Source: Prevotellaceae bacterium
GTDB lineage: Bacteria; Bacteroidota; Bacteroidia; Bacteroidales; UBA932
Direction of reading: 5' to 3'
Length of the DNA: 16,764 nt
NCBI GenBank assembly: GCA_031273285.1
Contig: JAISSE010000267.1
Span: 1-16,764 of the forward strand
Shown here: positions 1 to 6,049 of the stretch, piece after piece
How positions within the stretch are numbered: the stretch's first letter is position 1
How the letters are laid out: each line of letters starts with the position of its first letter
Program-made: the position numbers and the translations under genes
The notes under the pieces: generated by a model
What the model was told of the DNA's origin: nothing
What the model saw: only the letters and a program-made list of their open reading frames with translations
Database searches by the model: none

Positions 1-983
1 GAGATGTTTCCATTCGTTCCTGCGGTTGCTGTGAAAGTGAATTGCGTCGATGATACCACTGAGAAGCTCACCTCAATGTTGTGGTTTCCTTGCACGTTGG
101 TAAACGTGTAAGAGTTTCCACTAACATTGACTACATTTCCGTCCACCTTTACTTGGTCTATTTGATAGCCATTAGTTGGGTTGAACGTAAACGTCTGGTT
201 TGCTCCCGCATTCACTTGCACATTTCCGCTAGGCGAGATGTTTCCATTCGCTCCTGCGGTTGCTGTGATAGTGAATTGCGTCGATGATACTGCTGAGAAG
301 CTCACCTCAATGCTGTGATTGGCCTGCACGTTGGTAAACGTGTAAGAGTTTCCACTCACATTGACTACATTTCCGTCAACTTTTACTGCGTCTATTTGAT
401 AGCCAGTTGCTGGGTTGAACGTAAACGTCTGGTTTGCTCCTGCATTCACTTGCACATTTCCGCTGGGTGAGATGTTTCCATTCGCTCCTGCGGTTGCTGT
501 GATGGTGAATTGCGTCGATGATACTACTTTAAAGCTCACCTCAATGCTGTGATTAGCCTGCACGTTGGTAAACGTGTAGGTATTGCCACTGACATTGACT
601 ACATTTCCGTCAACCTTTACTGCGTCTATTTGATAGCCGCTAGCTGGGGTAAACGTAAACGTCTGGTTAGCTCCTGCATTCACTTGCACATTTCCGCTGG
701 GTGAGATGTTTCCATTCGCTCCTGCGGTTGCTGTGATGGTGAATTGCGTCGGGGGGATTACTTTAAAGCTCACCTCAATTGAATGATTAGCCTGCACATT
801 TGTAAACGTGTAGGTATTTCCACTCACATTGACTACATTTCCGTCAATCTCTACTGCGTCTATTTGATAGCCACTAGTTGGGTTGAACGTAAACGTCTGG
901 TTTGCTCCATGATTTACAGATACACTACCATTGGGCGATATGGAGCCGTTGGCTCCTGCTGTCGCTGTGATGGTGTACTGTAT
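1..983 (-). repeat. 234-bp in-frame tandem repeats encoding 78-residue domains
   Basis: Units in gene order are 750-983, 516-749, 282-515 and 48-281, followed by a partial unit at 1-47. The period is exactly 234 bp, shown for example by the word gagatg recurring at 1, 235, 469 and 703. Units 48-281, 282-515 and 516-749 look about 90% or more identical by eye, while 750-983 is more diverged. A still more distant unit, 984-1202 (73 codons), precedes them. The repeats lie inside the secreted-protein gene and keep its frame. Confidence 0.95.
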
Positions 984-1886
984 CGGTTCGAAGTTTGCCA
1001 CTAAACTTCTATTACTATTCAAGGTAAATGAATAAGAAGCATCTGTGGAAACTTCATTGCCATTCTCCTTCCAGTCTCCGAACTGGTAGCCAGACACTGG
1101 TGTTGCCACCACGGTTTGCGTGGTTCCGGCATTGAACGTACCACCTCCGCTTGTCGTACCTCCATTGCTGGGGCTGGACGACAGGGCGATAGTGTACTGC
1201 GTCGGGGCTGCCGTGAAGTTCAAAGTGAACTGCACAGTGTCGACGGGATTGTCTCCATAACCATCACTCATTCTGAACATATATCCAGCACTTTGTGATA
1301 CTGTATACAACGCCTGATTGTTCCCTATGGGGCTACTGTTCCGATAGAAGATATTGGACCCAGCATTACTACCAGAGTACGTAAAGAACTCCGGCAATCT
1401 CACTTCCACTTGACTTACTCCAGGGTCCAGAGTGATCGTCTCACCTTTCTGGACGAAACGCCACGCTCCCCAAGTTCCGTTATACTCTCGGATTTCTAGG
1501 GTAGCGATGAAGTTCACTTGTATCATATATAGTCCTCCTCCACTTGGGTAAATGTTGTATGGATAGCCAGGAACATCCAATCCACCTGTTCCAGGATATC
1601 CTGTGGGATACGTATAGGTTGTATTTTCACCCCCTATCTGAAGAGATGCAGATGATGGAACTGACAATTTAGCCAAGTCGACTTTTACAACTTTTACACC
1701 TAATGGGTTCGAAGACGCCATCCACCAAGATGAAGGTGGTTCATACACTCCTGCTTCAACAATCAATCCTTTTCCATCCACAATAGGAAGGGGGATAAGA
1801 GTTTGTTGAGCGTAGCTACTCTTGTTCACTACTACTCCAATAATTGCTAAAATAGCAATTATTACAATTTTCATTTTTCTTTTCAT
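1..1886 (-). CDS. Secreted InlB/Flg_new-type repeat protein, N-terminal part (C-terminus outside window)
   Basis: The frame is open from an ATG at 1886 to the left edge, so at least 628 residues are seen and the stop lies outside. Residues 1-26 form a Sec signal peptide: MKRKMK, a hydrophobic run, then probable cleavage after SYA before QQ. Residues 27 to about 228 match no family I recognise and are rich in Gly, Tyr, Pro and Ser. From residue 229 there is one divergent repeat of 73 residues, then four 78-residue repeats and the start of a fifth. Each runs from an ITATAGANG start through GYQIDAV, DGNVVNVSGN and YTFTNVQANHSIEVSF. This is the pattern of the divergent InlB B-repeat (Flg_new_2) family of extracellular stalk or adhesin proteins. 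The protein is probably exported and surface-linked, but its anchor or sorting signal would be at the unseen C-terminus. Codons favour GGA, ACA and GTA, unlike the GC-richer genes to the right. A second in-frame ATG at 1874 is a possible start. Confidence 0.85.
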   Translation of the reverse strand, partial: MKRKMKIVIIAILAIIGVVVNKSSYAQQTLIPLPIVDGKGLIVEAGVYEPPSSWWMASSNPLGVKVVKVDLAKLSVPSSASLQIGGENTTYTYPTGYPGTGGLDVPGYPYNIYPSGGGLYMIQVNFIATLEIREYNGTWGAWRFVQKGETITLDPGVSQVEVRLPEFFTYSGSNAGSNIFYRNSSPIGNNQALYTVSQSAGYMFRMSDGYGDNPVDTVQFTLNFTAAPTQYTIALSSSPSNGGTTSGGGTFNAGTTQTVVATPVSGYQFGDWKENGNEVSTDASYSFTLNSNRSLVANFEPIQYTITATAGANGSISPNGSVSVNHGANQTFTFNPTSGYQIDAVEIDGNVVNVSGNTYTFTNVQANHSIEVSFKVIPPTQFTITATAGANGNISPSGNVQVNAGANQTFTFTPASGYQIDAVKVDGNVVNVSGNTYTFTNVQANHSIEVSFKVVSSTQFTITATAGANGNISPSGNVQVNAGANQTFTFNPATGYQIDAVKVDGNVVNVSGNSYTFTNVQANHSIEVSFSAVSSTQFTITATAGANGNISPSGNVQVNAGANQTFTFNPTNGYQIDQVKVDGNVVNVSGNSYTFTNVQGNHNIEVSFSVVSSTQFTFTATAGTNGNI

Positions 1887-1913
1887 TTTATTAAATCAAA
1901 TAAATCAATGTTC

Positions 1914-1930
1914 GGGACACCGAATGTCCC
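1914..1930. other. Small GC-rich hairpin upstream of the repeat-protein gene
   Basis: GGGACA (1914-1919) can pair with TGTCCC (1925-1930) across a 5-nt loop. It lies 28 to 44 bases upstream of the repeat-protein start at 1886 and overlaps the first base of the 11-bp repeat tract. It might be a 5' leader element or an operator. It has no following T run, so it is not a convincing terminator. Confidence 0.35.
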
Positions 1931-2015
1931 CCTGTATTACCCCTGTATTACACCTATAGTATCCCTATATTACCCACGTAGTACCCATGTATGTCCCATA
2001 GAATGTCATAGAATG
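1930..2015. repeat. Degenerate 11-bp tandem repeat filling the gap between two minus-strand genes
   Basis: About eight head-to-tail units of 11 bp can be laid out: ccctgtattac at 1930 and again at 1941, then acctatagtat, ccctatattac, ccacgtagtac, ccatgtatgtc, ccatagaatgt and a partial catagaatg ending at 2015. The tract covers almost the whole gap between the stop of the AlbA_2 gene (2017) and the leader of the repeat-protein gene. No open frame or known element explains it. Confidence 0.8.
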
Positions 2016-2016
2016 T

Positions 2017-3165
2017 TTATACCGCATCATCTTTGTCTCCCTCTGTAAAAGCGGTATAAAATGTATATCTACCGGATTTATTCGCGATAAGCAATCCGGA
2101 ATCAACAAGGTTTTTCAGATCTCTTGTCGCTGTTTTTCTTGTGCAACCGGTTATCTCCTGATATGTGGCATTATTGATGCTTCCATGTTCTCGAACATAG
2201 TCCACTGCTTTTTGCTGCCGGACATCCAACGGAACTGTTTCATCCGTTTTATCCGGTTGAGGACGCAGGAAAGTCAACTGTACCCCTTGCGAGAAATCCT
2301 TGAAAACCGGTTCTTCAAGTCCTCCCTTAACGGTTTCGTTGATAATGGTCATGATGCCCCTGCCGAACGCTTCGATATAGCCTGCTCGATAAAACATTTT
2401 GGCGATAAGCGAATTGCGGGGATAGGAACCGTGAACTTCTTTAAGCGTGTCAATGCTTAGCGGAGCCGAAATTGCCCCGTGGTTCCACAGGGTAATCTTT
2501 TTGTCGAAAACCCGCAATTCAATAGACGACGTACTTGAATAATCACGGTGAATGATGGCGTTTAAAATGGCTTCGCGCATGGCTTTTTCGGGTATTTCAA
2601 GCGTTTCGATGCGCTGTAAACCCCTGTAACCGACAGGCGAAAGCAGGTATTTGGATTTCAACAGATCCATTACCCTGTCGGGCATCTGGAAAATATTGCC
2701 TTCCACAAAATCGTTGATAATCAAATTTGTCGGGTCTTCGTGTCCGAACCGTCCAATCTTGAATATGGCGGACTTGAAAAAGCGCGTAGGCTGCTTTCCG
2801 AACAGCAAAAGCGCGGCGCGGGTCAACTCTCCGGCGTCATTCGTCAATTCGAGATGATGAAACATGCGATGGATGTCTTCAGTTTCCACATCCGCCGGCA
2901 AACGGTTATAACCGACGGCTCGCTGCACGAAAAGCCGTACGGCGGCACGGTCTATCGCGTCAAACGAAACATCCGGAACAATCACTTCATCCCAGGTCAT
3001 ATTGTTTGCTTTTTTGCTTTTATCAATGCCGACAACAGCGCCGGTATCGTCGTAACCAATAAACAATTTGCCGCCGTCAGTATTGGCAAATGCGGCTATT
3101 GTTTTCAGATACTCGTCTCTCCACGATGCTTTTAGCTCAATATATTGTGTCTCTTTCAAACGCAT
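2017..3165 (-). CDS. AlbA_2 (Schlafen-like)/HATPase_c_4/winged-helix putative transcriptional regulator
   Basis: The protein is 382 residues if it starts at the ATG at 3165. Residues 5-50 are the first half of an AlbA_2 domain (ETQYIELKASW, then FANTDGGKLFIGYDDTG). Residues about 190-280 match the HATPase_c_4 region often labelled ATP-dependent DNA helicase RecG-related (IPEKAMREAILNAIIHRDYS, later FYRAGYIEAFGRG). Residues about 314-365 form a winged helix (NNATYQEITGCTRKTATRDL). Proteins of this kind are usually thought to be DNA-binding regulators; no target can be named. Upstream codons would allow a start at 3270, but the extra residues look untranslated and a promoter box lies at 3186-3193, inside that extension, so 3165 is preferred. 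The second half of AlbA_2 appears to be missing near residue 52 (see findings). The gene is divergent from the glycosidase cluster and may or may not control it. Confidence 0.8.
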   Translation of the reverse strand: MRLKETQYIELKASWRDEYLKTIAAFANTDGGKLFIGYDDTGAVVGIDKSKKANNMTWDEVIVPDVSFDAIDRAAVRLFVQRAVGYNRLPADVETEDIHRMFHHLELTNDAGELTRAALLLFGKQPTRFFKSAIFKIGRFGHEDPTNLIINDFVEGNIFQMPDRVMDLLKSKYLLSPVGYRGLQRIETLEIPEKAMREAILNAIIHRDYSSTSSIELRVFDKKITLWNHGAISAPLSIDTLKEVHGSYPRNSLIAKMFYRAGYIEAFGRGIMTIINETVKGGLEEPVFKDFSQGVQLTFLRPQPDKTDETVPLDVRQQKAVDYVREHGSINNATYQEITGCTRKTATRDLKNLVDSGLLIANKSGRYTFYTAFTEGDKDDAV

Positions 3166-3185
3166 GTCGTATTTAATTTTTTTTG

Positions 3186-3193
3186 CAAAGATA
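3186..3193 (-). promoter_or_regulatory. Bacteroidetes -7 promoter box for the AlbA_2 gene
   Basis: On the minus strand this reads TATCTTTG, a match to the Bacteroidetes -7 consensus TAnnTTTG. It lies about 20 bases upstream of the ATG at 3165. A matching TTTG box about 20 bases further upstream is not evident. Confidence 0.55.
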
Positions 3194-3283
3194 CATCTTT
3201 TTTTTAATTGAAAATGGAAAATGGGCGCGAAGCGACGAAAACAATGTTCCCGTCTCCACGGCGAATCCATGTATGATTGCCAA

Positions 3284-3306
3284 CCCTGTTAATCCTGTGA
3301 AAAATC
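3284..3306 (-). repeat. Dispersed intergenic word, copy 1
   Basis: On the minus strand this stretch contains TTTTTCACAGGATTAACAGG, which closely matches TTTTTCACACGATTAACGGG at 9815-9834 on the plus strand. Both copies sit in gene-free DNA, in opposite orientation. Phrases like this are common as intergenic remnants in many Bacteroidetes genomes (from memory). Confidence 0.55.
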
Positions 3307-3318
3307 TGCCGCGACATT

Positions 3319-3346
3319 GTAGAGACGTGGCATGCCGCGTCTCTAC
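3319..3346. repeat. 28-bp near-perfect palindrome (REP/MITE-like)
   Basis: The outer arms GTAGAGACG (3319-3327) and CGTCTCTAC (3338-3346) are perfect inverted repeats. They enclose a further palindrome, GGCATGCC (3329-3336), with only one G-T wobble pair between them. The sequence can form a nearly loopless cruciform. It closely resembles, from memory, dispersed palindromes in cyanobacteria and other bacteria with the same GTAGAGACG arms. No T run follows, so it is more likely a mobile or REP-type repeat than a terminator. Confidence 0.75.
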
Positions 3347-3435
3347 ACCTCAGCGACCGTATGGGGCAGGTACCCTCAATGAGGACATACAGGCAGACAC
3401 CCTGCCGCGATAATTGCCGAGATATTCATCCTTCA

Positions 3436-3470
3436 TAGTTTATAGTTCACAGTTCATAGTTTATAATTTT
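3436..3470. repeat. 7-bp degenerate tandem repeat
   Basis: Five consecutive 7-bp units can be read: tagttta, tagttca, cagttca, tagttta, taatttt. The core AGTT recurs at 3437, 3444, 3451 and 3458. The tract lies directly upstream of the -7 box of the GH106-like gene and so spans the expected -33 region. A tract with the same period occurs at 9850-9884. Confidence 0.7.
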
Positions 3471-3474
3471 TTAT

Positions 3475-3482
3475 TATCTTTG
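3475..3482 (+). promoter_or_regulatory. Bacteroidetes -7 promoter box for the glycosidase cluster
   Basis: TATCTTTG matches the TAnnTTTG consensus and lies 36 bases upstream of the ATG at 3519, predicting a leader of about 30 nt. No clean TTTG is seen at -33; that region is the 7-bp repeat tract. This is the only good promoter match seen ahead of the three-gene cluster. Confidence 0.6.
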
Positions 3483-3518
3483 CACTTTATTTTATTTATA
3501 TAAATATCATATTTTTCT

Positions 3519-5963
3519 ATGAAACGAATATTCTCATTTATTGTTGTAAGTACAGGTTTACTGTTCATTACATGTGGAAAAACCGTTCCGGAAGACCCGT
3601 CGGACGGAACAGCGCCGCTGGCGATTTTGGCAAAACAATTCGTATCTCCGCCGATTGAATATCGACCGCACGTGTGGTGGCACTGGCTGGGAAGTAATTT
3701 CCGGAAAGAGGGGATTACCAAAGATCTCGAAGCCATGAAAGAAGCGGGTATCGGCGGCGCCACCATTTTTAACATTGCCTCGTCGGTGCAAAATACGCAT
3801 GCCCCGATAGAAAACAATCCCTGGCCCGAACAGACCTTCCGCGGCGAAGCGTACTGGGATGCTTTCAGGCATACACTTGCCGAAGCCAAACGTCTGGGAC
3901 TGACCATCGGTCTTCACGGAACGCCCGGCTATGCCACAACAGGCGGTCCATGGATACCGGAAGAACGCGGTATGCAGACACTTGTGTTTTCCGACATCCG
4001 GGTAACCGGAAACAGGGTTATCGACAGCGTGCTGCAAAAGCCCGAACTGCCGCGGTACAAAGGCTATGCACCCGAATACGGCAAACGGGCGACCTATTAC
4101 AGGGATGTGGCGGTGGTGGCTGTCCCCGATAAAAACGACGCCGCACCGTCCGATGTGATAGACATTTCCGAACATATGGATACCACCGGTCTGCTGCGCT
4201 GGCAGGCGCCGAAAGGTAACTGGATTATTTCCCGCATCGGTCATGCGCCGACAATGGCTAATCCTCACCCCCTTCCGGACGATATCATAGGCAAAGCGCT
4301 GGAAGTGGATAAAATGAGCAGGGAAGACAATATCTATCACTGGCAGCAACTGCTCGACCCTCTGAAAGAACACATCGGGCAATATTTCGGAAACACTTTC
4401 AAATACATATGGATAGACAGCTACGAATCGGGCGACCAGAACTGGACACCCGGATTCAGGGAAGAGTTTGTCCGCATGAAAGGATACGACCCGCTCCCGT
4501 TTATCGCCCTGCAACATGCACATCGGGAACAAAGCACTGTACCGGAGAGTTTTTCGACCGACAACAGGCAGGTCATCAGTCAGCTTTTTGTGGATAACAG
4601 CTGGAAAACCGCCGCAGAAATGATTCACTCCTACGGATTGCAACTGTATTGGGAACCTTATTACGGTCCGTTCAATCAGTATCACAACGATGAATGTATT
4701 GCCATTGCAGACTTGCCCATCAATGAGTTCTGGACGGGCGGCGACGGCTATACCGGCAATTTCGGGATGTTATCCGCAAAACTCGGCAAGAGAATTGTCG
4801 CGGCGGAAGCGTTTACGGGACCTCCGCAACTCAGCCGCTACACCGAAGACCCCGCTTTTCTGAAACGTCCGGCGGACGGTTGTTATGCCGGCGGAGTGAA
4901 TCTGTATTTTCTGCATCACTGGGTACATCAGCCCTTTGACGATAAATATCAGCCCGGCATGGGAATGGGCTGGTGGGGTACGCATTTCGGCAGGCATCAG
5001 ACATGGTTCCGTCCGGGAAAAGCGTTTTTCACCTATCTTGCACGTTGCCAGATGCTGTTGCAGCAGGGAACTTTGGTGTCGACAAACAATGGTGTCCTGC
5101 ACCGGACGACCAACGACGCCGATATATTTTTCATTACCAACCTCGGCGATTCCGCTCTGTCAAGAACTTTCGAGTTTCCCGTCAGGGAAAAAACGCCCGA
5201 ACTGTGGGATGCCTATCGCGGAACAATCCGGCAAACCAACGAATGGAGAGAGGCAAACGGTTCGATTGCTGTAGATTTGAAGCTGGAAAAAGATGAATCG
5301 GTGTTTGTCGTTTTCCCGAAAAACGCGGAATGTGCTTATGCAAAATTAAGACTGCCGCCGGTAAAAGTGCTTGACGAAAAAATCCTCAAACAGTTGGACG
5401 GCTCGTGGAACGTATCGTTTCAACCCAAACTGGGGCAGCCCTTTAAAAGGGATTTTGAATCTCTGGTTGATTTCAGTCTGCATAACGACGACGAAATTAA
5501 ATATTTTGCCGGTACGGCAAGTTACGAAACAAACTTCAGCCTTGAGAGTGAAGATTTGGGTAAAAATGTCAGGATTCTGCTGGATGCCGGAACATTGAAC
5601 GATATTGCGGAACTGGAAGTCAACGGAAAAAACGCGGGCGTTTTGTGGAATCCGCCCTACAAAACCGATATTTCCCCCTATATTAAAAAAGGAAACAACA
5701 AAATTGTCATACACGTTACCAACAACTGGGCAAACCGCCTGATAGGCGACGAACAGTATCCCGCCGATTTCGAGTGGGGTACGGACAGAGATGACGCCGG
5801 AAGAGCAATGAAGGCTTTTCCCGACTGGTTTATCAAAAATCAAGCCCGTCCGTCCGAAAGGAAAGCGTTCACTATCTGGTATTATTACCGGAAAGACGAT
5901 CCTTTGCAACCGGCAGGTCTGCTTGGTCCCGTGCGTATTATAAAGCAAAATGTTTCGGAATAA
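3519..5963 (+). CDS. GH106-like glycoside hydrolase (putative alpha-L-rhamnosidase), lipoprotein
   Basis: The product is 814 residues. It starts with a lipoprotein-type signal: MKR, a hydrophobic run, then FITC with Cys19 as the likely lipidated residue, followed by an acidic stretch. Export to the envelope is therefore expected. PHVWWHWLGSNFRKEGITKD and the following MKEAGIGGATIFN (about residues 52-84) are typical of the GH106 N-terminal/TIM-barrel region. Acidic residues in conserved-looking barrel motifs include D300 and E303 (WIDSYES), E379 (YWEPYYGP), E403 (NEFW) and E430; I cannot assign which are catalytic. From about residue 624 there is a GH2-like beta-sandwich carbohydrate-binding domain (LDGSWNVSFQP to HVTNNWANRL). 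GH106 enzymes remove terminal L-rhamnose, but substrates vary, so rhamnosidase activity is inferred. The domain usually found between the barrel and the HRTTNDADIFFITN segment seems absent near residue 520 (see findings). It is first in a run with two GH2 genes, 86 bases before the next start. Confidence 0.85.
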   Translation: MKRIFSFIVVSTGLLFITCGKTVPEDPSDGTAPLAILAKQFVSPPIEYRPHVWWHWLGSNFRKEGITKDLEAMKEAGIGGATIFNIASSVQNTHAPIENNPWPEQTFRGEAYWDAFRHTLAEAKRLGLTIGLHGTPGYATTGGPWIPEERGMQTLVFSDIRVTGNRVIDSVLQKPELPRYKGYAPEYGKRATYYRDVAVVAVPDKNDAAPSDVIDISEHMDTTGLLRWQAPKGNWIISRIGHAPTMANPHPLPDDIIGKALEVDKMSREDNIYHWQQLLDPLKEHIGQYFGNTFKYIWIDSYESGDQNWTPGFREEFVRMKGYDPLPFIALQHAHREQSTVPESFSTDNRQVISQLFVDNSWKTAAEMIHSYGLQLYWEPYYGPFNQYHNDECIAIADLPINEFWTGGDGYTGNFGMLSAKLGKRIVAAEAFTGPPQLSRYTEDPAFLKRPADGCYAGGVNLYFLHHWVHQPFDDKYQPGMGMGWWGTHFGRHQTWFRPGKAFFTYLARCQMLLQQGTLVSTNNGVLHRTTNDADIFFITNLGDSALSRTFEFPVREKTPELWDAYRGTIRQTNEWREANGSIAVDLKLEKDESVFVVFPKNAECAYAKLRLPPVKVLDEKILKQLDGSWNVSFQPKLGQPFKRDFESLVDFSLHNDDEIKYFAGTASYETNFSLESEDLGKNVRILLDAGTLNDIAELEVNGKNAGVLWNPPYKTDISPYIKKGNNKIVIHVTNNWANRLIGDEQYPADFEWGTDRDDAGRAMKAFPDWFIKNQARPSERKAFTIWYYYRKDDPLQPAGLLGPVRIIKQNVSE

Positions 5964-6049
5964 TCATGCAATATGCGAAAAAAACAGTAATATATATGTA
6001 TAAATATTTTTTTAATTACAAGAACAACAATCTAATTTCTAATTTCATT

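Noticed and set aside
1..983. CRISPR or satellite array
   Set aside because: The 234-bp repeats stay in one open reading frame without spacers and encode a known type of protein repeat.
3166..3270. Upstream start at 3270 for the AlbA_2 gene
   Set aside because: The added 35 residues do not look like the family and a promoter box for the gene lies within them; 3165 gives the usual MRLKETQY start.
3364..3406. GGGCAGG and CCCTGCC inverted pair as terminator or riboswitch
   Set aside because: The stem is 7 bp with a loop of about 29 bases and no U tract, so chance pairing is likely.
3166..3518. Small gene in the gap (for example 3183-3413)
   Set aside because: The open frame covers promoter, repeat and palindrome sequences and has no family resemblance.
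3558..4685. 375-codon open frame on the minus strand
   Set aside because: It lies wholly inside the GH106-like gene in an antisense frame, resembles no family, and the sense gene has clear motifs.
5966..6049. Upstream ATG at 5966 for GH2 paralog 1
   Set aside because: It would place 28 basic and polar residues before the signal peptide starting at 6050.
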